A stretch of 61,693 nt of DNA. It comes from Bacteroidaceae bacterium. Its GTDB lineage: Bacteria; Bacteroidota; Bacteroidia; Bacteroidales; Bacteroidaceae. Both the position numbers and the translations under genes were made by a program. Location of the stretch: positions 1-61,693 of the forward strand of contig JAFVTT010000030.1 of assembly GCA_017503065.1 (NCBI GenBank), read 5' to 3'. This document shows positions 23,595 through 31,968 of the stretch, piece by piece. The stretch's first letter is position 1; every line of letters begins with the position of its first letter. Below the pieces are notes generated by a model. It was not told where the DNA came from. It was given only the letters and a program-made list of their open reading frames with translations, and searched no databases.

Positions 23595-25790
23595 ATGAAA
23601 AAACTATTACTTTCATTAGTTGCCCTGCTGACTACAGTGGGAGCGTGGGCACAATTAGCTGATGGTGTGTATACCATCAAAAATGTAATCAATAATCGCG
23701 GCACCCTTGTTGCCGTAGATGGGCAAACAAATGTAGGTGCTGCTGACATTACTTTAAGTGGGTATGAATCCAAAAGCGAAACAGCAATGACTGATGGTGA
23801 AAAATGGTATGTCAGCACTGTAGAGGGTTATGTGTTTTTGTACAATGTTGCAAATGGTAAGTTCCTTAACTCTAAACAGGCAGAGGTAGACCCCGTGCAA
23901 TTCACAGATAATCCTGTAGTGGGCTTTTCCTTAACAGCAAATGGAGACTACTATGTTATTTCAAATGGCAGTTATAAGGTTAGTTGCTGTCCTGGTTATA
24001 ATAAAGGTCAAACCGTAAGATGGCTGTCAGGTGCTGAGGCCGCTTCTCAGCATCTTACCTTTGCACTCGTAGAAAACGGCCTTTCCACTTTTGCTACTCA
24101 GGTTGAAGCCGCAAACGCGGCTATCACAGAACATCTGTCTGCATCGTTTTCATTCAACTATATTAGCGGAGCAGATGCTACCAACACTTGGTCTGAGGCA
24201 TCCGTTTATCCTGCTGGTTTGAGCAATGATGTTGCTTGTGCTGGCGGAAAAGGTAACAGTGCACAACACATTGGCGCAAGTGGCCACACTGTACACAAGG
24301 CAACTACAGCAGTTGCCGCAGTGGGTGGTCAGTTGACTGTAACAATCCAGTACAATTCTGAGCTTGGCAATCATTCTCATGCAATTTCCATACTTGGTGT
24401 GGATGCCGTAAATGGTAATGGCGAAGTTGTGGCTTCGGACTATCACTACGGATTCTCTGGAACCGACTCATACAGCAATACCTATACATTGGATAATCTT
24501 GCTGCTGGTAACTATATCTTGCGTTATTATGTATGCGACAAGAGCGGTGACCATGATTTGAACAATACCAGCGGTACCATCACCGTAAGCGGTGCTAAGG
24601 AGATTGCAGTGGTCGCTGAAGTTGAAAACATGTTGACTTCTCTCAAGAGCAATATAGAAACCTATGTTATTCCTTTCAAGGGTGACGGGCTTGGTTATTA
24701 TAGTACGAGCGAAGTTGCTGCCATTGAGACCAAAATGGGTGCTGAGGTTGGTGAGACAGTTGCAGCCCAAACTGCAGCCTTCGTGGCATTGGATGACGCA
24801 GTAGATGCTTTGTCTCCTCTGGTACCTGACGGCACATTTATCCGTATCAAGAACAATGGAGATACAGGTTATCTGGTTTCTGGTACAGGCACTGGCTTAA
24901 CACAGTTTGAGGCTGTGGCTACAGCAGCTACAACGGCAAATAGCGTATTCTACTACACAAACGGCAAGTTATTGTCATTCAAAAATGGTATGTATATCGC
25001 AACAAATGGAAGCAAGTTGACTTATACCAACACAGTAGGTGAAGCTGCTGGAACTACTATCAACTTTGAGGTTTCTCAAGTGGCAGGCAAGGTTCAGATG
25101 TCGTTCATGAATGGTAACAATGTTCGTTACTTCTATTCTAATGGAACAGGGGACAGTAACGCTGGCGACATTAAAGTAAAATTTACTACAACCTATCCTG
25201 ACTACCGCTTCACTATTGAAGAAGTTGAAACTCTCCCCGTTACCATTGGCGAGAGCGGTTATGCTACCTTCTACTCTCCCGTTGCTGTTACTCTGCCCGC
25301 TGGTCTGGAAGCATATTGTGTATCAAGCACAACATCTACATCTGCTTCCATGACAAAGATTGAAAGCGGTGTGGTTCCTGCCGAGACTGCCGTAATCCTT
25401 AATGGTGCCGCTGGTGCCTATAATCTGACAATCGGTGGCACAGCATCAGCGATAGGCACTAATGTTCTTGAGGGCACTGTTGCATCAGCTTATATTACCG
25501 AGGATGCCTATGTATTGTCAGCACCTGCTGGTGAGGCCGGCTTCTATAAGGCAACAAAGAATCAGAGCGAAAATACTGCTTTCCTGAACAACGGTTTCAA
25601 GGCTTATCTGCCTGCTGCTGGCGGTGAGGCTCGCTTCCTGAGTTTCGACTTCGGCACCGAGACTGCTATTGAGAGCATTGAAGGTGAAAACGGAAATGTG
25701 AAGGCTGAGATCTACGACCTGGCTGGCCGTCGCGTTCAGAACGCACAGAAGGGTCTGTATATCGTGAACGGCAAGAAGGTAGTCAAGTAA
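23595..25790 (+). CDS. Large secreted protein with C-terminal sorting-type tail
   Basis: A 731-residue exported protein with a signal peptide (MKKLLLSLVALLTTVGAWAQ). The mature part has two lectin- or RICIN-like stretches (ADGVYTIKNV, then GTFIRIKNNGDTGYLVSG), a beta-sandwich-like middle and Ala-rich segments. The C-terminus carries SIEGENGNVKAEIYDLAGRRV and GLYIVNGKKVVK, the tail seen on two other proteins here. Secretion to or beyond the outer membrane is inferred. No catalytic motif was recognised. Two small peptide genes follow. Confidence 0.8.
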   Translation: MKKLLLSLVALLTTVGAWAQLADGVYTIKNVINNRGTLVAVDGQTNVGAADITLSGYESKSETAMTDGEKWYVSTVEGYVFLYNVANGKFLNSKQAEVDPVQFTDNPVVGFSLTANGDYYVISNGSYKVSCCPGYNKGQTVRWLSGAEAASQHLTFALVENGLSTFATQVEAANAAITEHLSASFSFNYISGADATNTWSEASVYPAGLSNDVACAGGKGNSAQHIGASGHTVHKATTAVAAVGGQLTVTIQYNSELGNHSHAISILGVDAVNGNGEVVASDYHYGFSGTDSYSNTYTLDNLAAGNYILRYYVCDKSGDHDLNNTSGTITVSGAKEIAVVAEVENMLTSLKSNIETYVIPFKGDGLGYYSTSEVAAIETKMGAEVGETVAAQTAAFVALDDAVDALSPLVPDGTFIRIKNNGDTGYLVSGTGTGLTQFEAVATAATTANSVFYYTNGKLLSFKNGMYIATNGSKLTYTNTVGEAAGTTINFEVSQVAGKVQMSFMNGNNVRYFYSNGTGDSNAGDIKVKFTTTYPDYRFTIEEVETLPVTIGESGYATFYSPVAVTLPAGLEAYCVSSTTSTSASMTKIESGVVPAETAVILNGAAGAYNLTIGGTASAIGTNVLEGTVASAYITEDAYVLSAPAGEAGFYKATKNQSENTAFLNNGFKAYLPAAGGEARFLSFDFGTETAIESIEGENGNVKAEIYDLAGRRVQNAQKGLYIVNGKKVVK

Positions 25791-25927
25791 TAAAAGAATA
25801 CAGTTTTAGTTTTAGTTTATAGTGGGGGTCTTCGGACTCCTTGTCCACCCCCTGCTCCTTTGCCGTGAGGTACAGGACAGGGAGGATGGCAGAAATAAAG
25901 TGAAACCATAAGAAACAAATACAGATT

Positions 25928-26104
25928 ATGAAAAAGACATATATCACTCCCTCTGTGGAGACAATAAAGGTAAGTGCCGTGAACATGCTGGCAGCAAGTT
26001 TGGGCATCAATAATGAGACAGTTGACACTTCAGCCGCTGATGTCCAGCTCGGCCGTGAGGACAACGGTCCTGCTGCTCCCGGCATTTGGGACAGCGAATG
26101 GTAA
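25928..26104 (+). CDS. Small peptide (58 aa), MKKxYxxPxV...WxxxW family
   Basis: This peptide begins MKKTYITPSVETIKVSAVNM, continues LAAS and ends IWDSEW. It shares the block VNMLAAS and the C-terminal WDSEW with the peptide at 26402, and the overall plan with the peptide at 1615. It is followed at once by a strong terminator, which supports it as the last gene of the transcript of the secreted protein 137 bases upstream. No cysteines and no signal peptide are seen. The function is unknown. Confidence 0.78.
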   Translation: MKKTYITPSVETIKVSAVNMLAASLGINNETVDTSAADVQLGREDNGPAAPGIWDSEW

Positions 26105-26112
26105 TATATCAA

Positions 26113-26141
26113 GCCGCCGGGGTTCGAACCTCGGCGGCTTT
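26113..26141 (+). terminator. Intrinsic terminator after the 58-aa peptide gene
   Basis: A 10-bp stem GCCGCCGGGG (26113-26122) pairs with 26129-26138, with one G-U pair and a TTCGAA loop. It is followed by TTTGTTT. Confidence 0.88.
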
Positions 26142-26169
26142 GTTTCATGTTTCATGTTTCATGTTTCAT
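26142..26169. repeat. Four tandem copies of GTTTCAT
   Basis: Exactly four 7-bp units lie directly after the terminator. About 20 bases further on a short stretch related to the CGGAAAA repeats (about 26188-26204) follows. Confidence 0.85.
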
Positions 26170-26285
26170 GTGCATTGCATGATAAAGGGAAAACGGAAAA
26201 CAGAAAGAAACAGATGAAAGGTGGTCTTCTTTGGATACCTATGCAGAATTATTAGTTCTTGGTGAACCGTTTTGTTTTCAAATGT

Positions 26286-26316
26286 TTTGCTGTAAGCGAT
26301 AAATGTTATACCTTTG
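26286..26316 (+). promoter_or_regulatory. Promoter of the third small peptide gene
   Basis: TTTG (26286-26289), 19 bp, TACCTTTG (26309-26316) matches the consensus exactly. The start codon is 85 bases downstream, so this peptide gene has its own promoter and a real leader. Confidence 0.78.
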
Positions 26317-26401
26317 CGCCTCAATTGGGGATAGTGTCGTCCAATACCATTGTATTTCACTGGAAATAGCTTAATAATAATATATAAAAGGTAAAAAGGT
26401 T

Positions 26402-26581
26402 ATGAAAAAGAATTATGTTTATCCCACTGTAGAGTTGGTGAAGTTGGATGCAGTAAATATGTTGGCGGCAAGTTGCAGAGTAAATCTCGGCAGCAATGGT
26501 GCAGATGCCTCTGATGATGATTTGCAGATGGACGGTGGCAGCAGTAGCGCTTCTTCCAATCTGTGGGATAGTGAGTGGTGA
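26402..26581 (+). CDS. Small peptide (59 aa), MKKxYxxPxV...WxxxW family
   Basis: This peptide begins MKKNYVYPTVELVKLDAVNM, continues LAAS, has an acidic and Ser/Gly-rich middle and ends NLWDSEW. It resembles the peptide at 25928 over the first 24 and last 5 residues, while the middle differs. It has its own consensus promoter and is followed by a strong terminator at 26708, so it is a single-gene unit. The function is unknown. Confidence 0.8.
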   Translation: MKKNYVYPTVELVKLDAVNMLAASCRVNLGSNGADASDDDLQMDGGSSSASSNLWDSEW

Positions 26582-26707
26582 TTTTTGTCCTCACGACGAC
26601 GCACTCGAATCATTACTGTTCGTTCGCCGAACGATTACCGATGGTGAAGTTTACCGTCACTGATGATAAAAACGGGCCATCGTGGGGAGTGTAACGAACC
26701 AAAACGA

Positions 26708-26755
26708 AAGCGGTCCCATCTGCTCTTGACAGCAGATGGGACCGCTTCGATTTTT
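26708..26755. terminator. Strong intrinsic terminator between convergent genes
   Basis: A perfect 17-bp stem (26708-26724 with 26731-26747), loop CTTGAC, followed by CGATTTTT. It serves the small peptide gene and probably the convergent esterase operon. Confidence 0.93.
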
Positions 26756-26770
26756 ATACGTAATGCCTTT

Positions 26771-27511
26771 TTATTTCTTGGCCAGCACCTTTTCCATGAA
26801 GTAGGGCAACTGTACGCGCCACCAGCACCAGTCGTGGTCCACGTCGAAGCCCCAGTAGTCCATGTTGGCGGGGATGCCGCGCTGGCAAAGTACTGTGTCC
26901 AGTGCACGTGTGCTTTCCAGCAGTTCGTCCTCCCACTTGCCCTGGCCCACGCAGATGTAGATGTTGCGCTTCTTGTAGAGGTCCATCCAGGGGTGGTCGG
27001 CAGGCATTTCGCGCAGGAAGTCGATGGGCGAGTTCATGAACGTGAGTTCGTCGCTGTACATGGGGAAACCGTAGCCGGCAGTGTACAGGCCGCTCAATGC
27101 TATGACGGAATCGAAGATGTCCGGACGGCGGAAGAAGAAGTTGCCGGCATGGAAAGCACCCATGGAACAACCCGTTACGATGAAGGTCTCGGTCTTGCGC
27201 TTGCGCACCTCGGGGATGAGTTCCTCGGTAATGTAGTGATACCAGCGCTCGTGCTGCTCTATGCGCCAACGGTTGTCGGCAGAGCGGTTGCTCCATGTCT
27301 CGCCGTCTATGCCGTCCACGCAGATGGCACGTATCTCGCCCTTTTCTATCCAGGGTGCGAGGACGTCTATCATGCCGAAGTTCTCGAAGTCGAAGTAGCG
27401 TCCGTCCTGCGATGGGAAGATGAGGACGGGGCGTCCCTTCTTGCCGTATGTCTTGTACTCCATCTCGCGCTGGAGATGATTGCTGAAATGTTTGTTGTAT
27501 TGTCCTTCCAT
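26771..27511 (-). CDS. Putative esterase (alpha/beta hydrolase, enterochelin-esterase-like)
   Basis: A 246-residue alpha/beta hydrolase of the putative esterase family (esterase D / Fes-like). The nucleophile elbow is GCSMGAF, the upstream strand is RPVLIFPSQDGR, and a C-terminal DVDHDWCWWR block supplies the probable catalytic His. No signal peptide is seen, so it is likely cytoplasmic. It follows the ATP-grasp gene by 67 bases on the same strand, and the pair is likely co-transcribed. The substrate is unknown. Confidence 0.85.
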   Translation of the reverse strand: MEGQYNKHFSNHLQREMEYKTYGKKGRPVLIFPSQDGRYFDFENFGMIDVLAPWIEKGEIRAICVDGIDGETWSNRSADNRWRIEQHERWYHYITEELIPEVRKRKTETFIVTGCSMGAFHAGNFFFRRPDIFDSVIALSGLYTAGYGFPMYSDELTFMNSPIDFLREMPADHPWMDLYKKRNIYICVGQGKWEDELLESTRALDTVLCQRGIPANMDYWGFDVDHDWCWWRVQLPYFMEKVLAKK

Positions 27512-27578
27512 TATATATATTTATAAGTTTTAGGCAGGCCCGGGGAAGTGGAGCCTGCCTATGTGTATTGTCCTGTCG

Positions 27579-28775
27579 TTACTTTCTGTTGCAAACGTCG
27601 TAAAGGAACTCGTCGCGCTCCCATTCCGTGCGGAAGCGTGCAATGTAGGCATAGTCGCCCATGGCAGGTGCCAGAGCCTTGTCGATGTTCGGGGTCATCT
27701 TCATGGCGTATGCATACTTGTCCAGTATCTGTGCGTCGTTCAGGTGATATTCCACACCTGAGCGGCGGCCGGCATAGACGCAGAAGTAGTCGTCGTTGGT
27801 GTCGGGCTGCTTGCGCTGGTCAAATGCCACCATGTCTGCCCAGATCTGATATACGTCCACGTTGTGTGCATAGTTGATCATGTCGGGGGTGTAGCCGCCG
27901 CCGGGGCGCATGTTCACCTCCAGGGCCACGAAGTCGCCCTCGTTGCCGAGACCGCGGTGGGCGCGTCCCAACTGGAAGAACTCCAGGTGCACGAAACGGC
28001 TCTTCACGCCGAATGCCTTGATGGTCTGGCGGCCCCAGAAGCGCAGGTTCTCGTTGATGTGCTGCTGGACGTAGTAGGTACTGTCGAGGTTGTAGTTTAC
28101 GATGTCCGAAATGGACGGGGGGCATACGCACATGCTCTCGAACATTGGTTCGCCCTTGGAGTTGATGATGGCATCGTAGGTGCAGATGTTGCCGGTAACG
28201 AACTCCTCGATGACATACTCGTGGATGTGCGGAGTGTTGTTGAGGAACTCGCGCAATGCCCATTCGCTCTCAATTTTGTGCGTACCGCCGGAACCCACGC
28301 CTACATCAGGCTTGGCAAAGAGGGGGTAGCCTGCTTCGTAGGCAAACTTCAGTATGTTGTCCAGGCTGTCGCTTGCCTTTATCTGGCGTGCGGTACGTAT
28401 GCCGCCGGCGGCATAGTACTTCTTCATCTCGGACTTCTCCTTGATGCTGTCTATCTTGTCCGTCTTGATGCCGGTATTCACGTTGAAGTCGGTGCGCAGG
28501 CGTGCATCCTGCTCCAGCCAGTACTCGTTGTTGCTCTCTATCCAGTCTATGCGTCCGTACTTGGCGGCAAAGTGTGCCACGGCACGATACACCTGGTCAT
28601 AGTCTTCCATGTTGTTGACACGGTAATACTCGGTAAGACTGTCCCTGAGACGGTTGTCCAGGTTGTCGTACGGAGCATCGCCAATACCAAATACAGTTAC
28701 ACCATTCCTCTTCAGTGCTGCACAGAAGTTCCAGTAGTTTTCCGGAAAGTTGGGGGAAATGAAAATGAAGTTCAT
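27579..28775 (-). CDS. ATP-grasp family ligase, substrate unknown
   Basis: A 398-residue ATP-grasp protein. The N-terminal pre-ATP-grasp domain begins MNFIFISPNFPENYW. The nucleotide lysine region is GYPLFAKPDVGVGSGGTHKI, and the metal/ATP site contains YVIEEFVTGN and FVALEVNMRPGGGYTPD. It would form an amide or similar bond with ATP. The partner esterase gene downstream suggests a modification-and-cleavage pair, but this is inference only. Confidence 0.85.
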   Translation of the reverse strand: MNFIFISPNFPENYWNFCAALKRNGVTVFGIGDAPYDNLDNRLRDSLTEYYRVNNMEDYDQVYRAVAHFAAKYGRIDWIESNNEYWLEQDARLRTDFNVNTGIKTDKIDSIKEKSEMKKYYAAGGIRTARQIKASDSLDNILKFAYEAGYPLFAKPDVGVGSGGTHKIESEWALREFLNNTPHIHEYVIEEFVTGNICTYDAIINSKGEPMFESMCVCPPSISDIVNYNLDSTYYVQQHINENLRFWGRQTIKAFGVKSRFVHLEFFQLGRAHRGLGNEGDFVALEVNMRPGGGYTPDMINYAHNVDVYQIWADMVAFDQRKQPDTNDDYFCVYAGRRSGVEYHLNDAQILDKYAYAMKMTPNIDKALAPAMGDYAYIARFRTEWERDEFLYDVCNRK

Positions 28776-28886
28776 AATAGGTATGTTATTTGGTGGATAC
28801 TATTGTTTGCGGTATTCAAGGTGCAAGCGCACCCTGACAGTATTTCTGTGTTTTTAGGTCCCAGCAGTGCAAAAATAATGTTTTTA

Positions 28887-28918
28887 TTTGAAAAATCCAA
28901 ATAAATGCAATATCTTTG
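28887..28918 (+). promoter_or_regulatory. Promoter of the S51 peptidase-like gene
   Basis: TTTG (28887-28890), 20 bp, TATCTTTG (28911-28918) matches the consensus exactly. The chosen ATG at 28927 is 8 bases downstream. Confidence 0.78.
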
Positions 28919-28926
28919 CCAAATAT

Positions 28927-29652
28927 ATGTTCACTCTGTTTCTCACCAGCAGTCCATGCGGACGCGATGGAGCCATATTTGAAAAGAACGGGTTCCGCGA
29001 GGAACTTCTCCGCCAGTTGAGTGGAGAGGTGCGTGGCCTGTATGTCACTTCCTCGCCCGATGATTTCGGGGGGAGCGAGAGCGCCTCGGAGGGAATGCGT
29101 ACTGCACTCCAGGCCTGCGGTGTCAAGATTGTGAGTTGGACCCTGTTGGACAGAAGGAACATAACACGTGCGCATCGTCTTGTGCGGGAATCTAACCTTG
29201 TTATTCTCGGAGGCGGCCATGTTCCCACCCAGCACAGGTTTTTCCAGGAGATGTTCCTGCGCGAAGCCCTGCTTGTCTACGAGGGCGTACTGCTCACCAT
29301 CAGTGCCGGCAGCATGAACTGTGCGGACGAGGTGTATTCAATCCCCGAACTGCCCGGCGAAGTGCGCGACCCCAAATACAAGCGCTTTTTCCGCGGCATG
29401 GGCCTGACGAGCATACAGATTCTGCCCCACTATTACGAGTGGAAGGACTTTGTGCTGGACGGCATGAAGATATACAACGAGGTGGCGGCAAAAGACAGCA
29501 TGGGCAAGCGTTTCTACGTTTTCCCCGACGGTACCTACCTTTACGGCATGTTCGGCTATGAGGAGGTCCGCGGCGAGGCTTTCCTGATGGAAAACGGCAT
29601 TTTCCGCAAGATATGCGAAGACGGGCAGAAGGTGCTGCTGCCCATAATCTGA
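28927..29652 (+). CDS. Peptidase E / cyanophycinase-like protein (S51, class I glutamine amidotransferase fold)
   Basis: A 241-residue cytoplasmic protein of the S51 group. The fold is seen in SNLVILGGGHVPTQ and the nucleophile elbow TISAGSMN with the serine. Peptidase E enzymes cut Asp-Xaa dipeptides; cyanophycinases cut beta-Asp-Arg. Which applies is not clear. The start at 28927 is preferred to an upstream in-frame ATG at 28888, because that one overlaps the promoter. Confidence 0.82.
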   Translation: MFTLFLTSSPCGRDGAIFEKNGFREELLRQLSGEVRGLYVTSSPDDFGGSESASEGMRTALQACGVKIVSWTLLDRRNITRAHRLVRESNLVILGGGHVPTQHRFFQEMFLREALLVYEGVLLTISAGSMNCADEVYSIPELPGEVRDPKYKRFFRGMGLTSIQILPHYYEWKDFVLDGMKIYNEVAAKDSMGKRFYVFPDGTYLYGMFGYEEVRGEAFLMENGIFRKICEDGQKVLLPII

Positions 29653-29681
29653 TTGGGGGCATTATAGTCTTTGGTGGATAT

Positions 29682-29753
29682 TCTAGGCTTTCTAGTCTTT
29701 CTAGATATTCTAGTCTGTCTAGTCTGTCTAGTTCATCTAGGCAATCTAGTCTT
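29682..29753. repeat. Eight 9-bp units beginning TCTAG
   Basis: Eight consecutive 9-mers, each TCTAG followed by four variable bases (GCTT, TCTT, ATAT, TCTG, TCTG, TTCA, GCAA, TCTT). The array lies between two convergent genes and ends 2 bases before the stop of the flippase gene. Confidence 0.93.
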
Positions 29754-29755
29754 TG

Positions 29756-31201
29756 CTATCTGAAAAACTTTCCCACCACTGGCAGGTTGCGCAGGGGCAG
29801 GTCGTGATAGATGATGTGCCCCACGAAAGCAAGTATCAGCACGGTGTTGATGGCCATGCGGAGGAGGGCAGGCCATTCCTGCGGCAACGCCTGCATTGCA
29901 GCGAAGAAAAGGCAGGTGATGGCCACGTAGACGGCCATGCTCTTCAGGGGGTAGTTGATGGGGTTCTTCTTCTGGCCGACAATGTAACTGAGAACCATGG
30001 CCGTGCCATACCCGGCAAAGCCGCCCCAGGCGCACGCCATGTAACTATAATAGGGGATGAAGATGATGTTCACGGCAAACAGTACCGCACATCCCGCCAG
30101 AGAGAACCATGCTCCGTAGATGGTCTTGTCTATGAGTTTGTACCAGAAGGAGAGGTTGAAGTATATGCCCATCATTATTTCGGCGGCCATCACTATGGGG
30201 ATGACGCGCAATCCCTCCCAGTAGTCGCTGCCCACCATGTATTTGAGCAGGGGCAGATATGCCACCACGCACAGGAAAGCCAGCAGGGTGAAGATAAGGA
30301 AATACTTCATGCCTATGGCGTAGGTCTCGTTCTTGTCCTTGTTCTTGCTTTGCGCGAAGACAAAGGGTTCGTAGGCATAGCGGAAGGCCTGCGTTATCAT
30401 GGCCATGATCATTGCCACCTTCACACAGGCGCCGTATATGCCCAGTTCCACCACACCCTGTGCGGTGTCGGGATAGATGAGGGGAAATATCATCTTGTCC
30501 GCAGCCTGGTTGAGTATGCCGGCAATGCCAAGTATCAGCACGGGCCACGAGTAGGACAGCATGCGCCCGAGCAGACGGAAGTCCACCTTCCACTTTATCC
30601 TTGCCATTTCGGGCAGGAAGAAGAAGGTGATGATGCCTGTGCATGCCAGGTTTAGTGTGAAGACATAGAGGACGTCGGTCTTGCCCAGCCAGACGAAGTA
30701 AAGGAGGTTAAGGCCGATGTTGAGTGCAATGAACAGGAGTTTGAGTGATGCGAACTTTATGGCCTTTTTCTGGTATCTGAGGTAGCAGAACGGCAGGGCC
30801 TGTATAGCATCCAGGGCAACTACGGAAGCCATTACCATTATATATTCGGGGTGTTCGGTGTATCCCATCAGTCTGCTTATCGGTGTGATAAAGCCCAGGA
30901 TGCCGGCCAGGAATATCAAGGCAAGTCCTGCCACCACGGCAAACGATGTGGAGAAGACGGTATCGGGGTCTTCATCCTCCTTGTTGGCGAAGCGGAAGAA
31001 GGTCGTCTCCATGCCGAAGGTGAGGAAGACGAGCAACAGGGCCACGTAGGCATAGAGATTGGTCACTATGCCGTATCCGCCGTTTGCAGCACTGATGACG
31101 TGCGTGTACAGGGGAACGAGCAGATAGTTCAAGAATCTGCCCACTATGCTCGACAGACCATAGATGGCCGTGTCCTTGGCAAGGGATTTCAAGTTCGCCA
31201 T
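29756..31201 (-). CDS. Lipopolysaccharide/polysaccharide flippase (MOP superfamily, Wzx-like)
   Basis: A 481-residue integral membrane protein with about 12-14 hydrophobic segments and the usual start of this family (KDTAIYGLSSIVGRFLNYLLVPLYT). Such proteins move undecaprenyl-linked oligosaccharides across the inner membrane. No glycosyltransferase cluster is next to it, so it is an isolated member. The next genes on the strand are deoxynucleoside kinases, separated by repeat elements. Confidence 0.88.
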   Translation of the reverse strand: MANLKSLAKDTAIYGLSSIVGRFLNYLLVPLYTHVISAANGGYGIVTNLYAYVALLLVFLTFGMETTFFRFANKEDEDPDTVFSTSFAVVAGLALIFLAGILGFITPISRLMGYTEHPEYIMVMASVVALDAIQALPFCYLRYQKKAIKFASLKLLFIALNIGLNLLYFVWLGKTDVLYVFTLNLACTGIITFFFLPEMARIKWKVDFRLLGRMLSYSWPVLILGIAGILNQAADKMIFPLIYPDTAQGVVELGIYGACVKVAMIMAMITQAFRYAYEPFVFAQSKNKDKNETYAIGMKYFLIFTLLAFLCVVAYLPLLKYMVGSDYWEGLRVIPIVMAAEIMMGIYFNLSFWYKLIDKTIYGAWFSLAGCAVLFAVNIIFIPYYSYMACAWGGFAGYGTAMVLSYIVGQKKNPINYPLKSMAVYVAITCLFFAAMQALPQEWPALLRMAINTVLILAFVGHIIYHDLPLRNLPVVGKFFR

Positions 31202-31219
31202 ATGTTATTGTTTATAGTT

Positions 31220-31271
31220 GAGGACCCCCTCAATCCCTCTATAGGGGGGGAGGACAGGATAGGGGGAGGGT
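31220..31271. repeat. Intergenic relative of the palindromic repeat in the M16 gene
   Basis: GAGGACCCCCTCAATCCCTC, then TATAGGGGGGGAGG and GATAGGGGGAGGG, resemble the left end of the element at 10238-10350 (GGACCC, CAACCC, CTCCCTGTATGGAGGGGAG). It lies between the flippase gene and the first kinase gene. Confidence 0.65.
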
Positions 31272-31306
31272 AAACAAGTTTGACTCTGCCCTCGATTACT
31301 TACAGA

Positions 31307-31333
31307 TTTCCGTTTTCCGTTTTCACTTTTCCG
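31307..31333. repeat. Copy of the CGGAAAA heptamer repeat
   Basis: Read on the minus strand this is CGGAAAAGTGAAAACGGAAA and onward, matching the blocks at 13191-13226 and 33945-33980. It abuts the stop codon of the kinase gene at 31334. Confidence 0.85.
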
Positions 31334-31948
31334 TTAGAAAAGTCCGTACAGTCTCTGGTCTATTTCTTCCGTCACCATTCGGAAGTCCTCGGGACTGTCT
31401 CCGAACTTGCAGGTGTCTCCATCAATGATCAGTACCTGTCCGGGATACTTCTTTATCCACTCCTCGTAGCGGTCGTTCAGGCCCTTCAGGTAGTCGATGC
31501 GAATGCTCTGCTCGTATTCGCGTCCGCGCTTGCTGATTTGTGCTATGAGGTTGGGGATGGTGCTGCGTATGTAGATCATCAGGTCGGGCAGTCCCACGAG
31601 AGACATCATCAGGTCAAAGAGGTCGGTGTAGTTGTTGAAGTCGCGGTCGGACATGTATCCCTGGTCGTGCAGGTTGGGGGCGAAGATGCGCGCATCCTCA
31701 AAGATGGTGCGGTCCTGTATGATGGTGCGGTCCGTAGCCTTGCTTATCTCCACCACGTCCTTGAAGCGCTTGTTCAGGAAGTAGATCTGCAGGTTGAAAC
31801 TCCAGCGCGACATGTCCTTGTAGAAGTCCTCCAGATAAGGGTTCACGTCCACCGGTTCGAAGCGTGGTTCCCAACCGTATCTCTTGGCCAGCATCTTGGT
31901 CAGTGTGGTCTTGCCACATCCTATGTTTCCTGCTATTGCTATATGCAT
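31334..31948 (-). CDS. Deoxynucleoside kinase
   Basis: A 204-residue kinase of the deoxynucleoside kinase family: P-loop GNIGCGKTT at residues 7-15, the conserved RWSFNLQIYFL block, the DRTIFED motif and a lid with the RxR-type basic cluster (KRGREYEQSIRIDYLKGLN). It phosphorylates salvaged deoxynucleosides. It is the second of two tandem kinases, 20 bases after the first. Confidence 0.9.
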   Translation of the reverse strand: MHIAIAGNIGCGKTTLTKMLAKRYGWEPRFEPVDVNPYLEDFYKDMSRWSFNLQIYFLNKRFKDVVEISKATDRTIIQDRTIFEDARIFAPNLHDQGYMSDRDFNNYTDLFDLMMSLVGLPDLMIYIRSTIPNLIAQISKRGREYEQSIRIDYLKGLNDRYEEWIKKYPGQVLIIDGDTCKFGDSPEDFRMVTEEIDQRLYGLF

Positions 31949-31968
31949 AATCGGTATTGTTTGTTGGT

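Noticed and set aside
23595..25790. Assigning the large secreted protein to a specific lectin or enzyme family
   Set aside because: Only weak lectin-like stretches are visible and no catalytic motif was found, so no function is claimed.
26119..26132. GGTTCGAACC resembling a tRNA T-loop
   Set aside because: It is the loop and upper stem of an intrinsic terminator. No acceptor, D or anticodon arm is present.
29682..29753. Reading the 9-bp TCTAG array as origin iterons or DnaA boxes
   Set aside because: The units do not match DnaA boxes, no replication gene is near, and the array is between two ordinary convergent genes.
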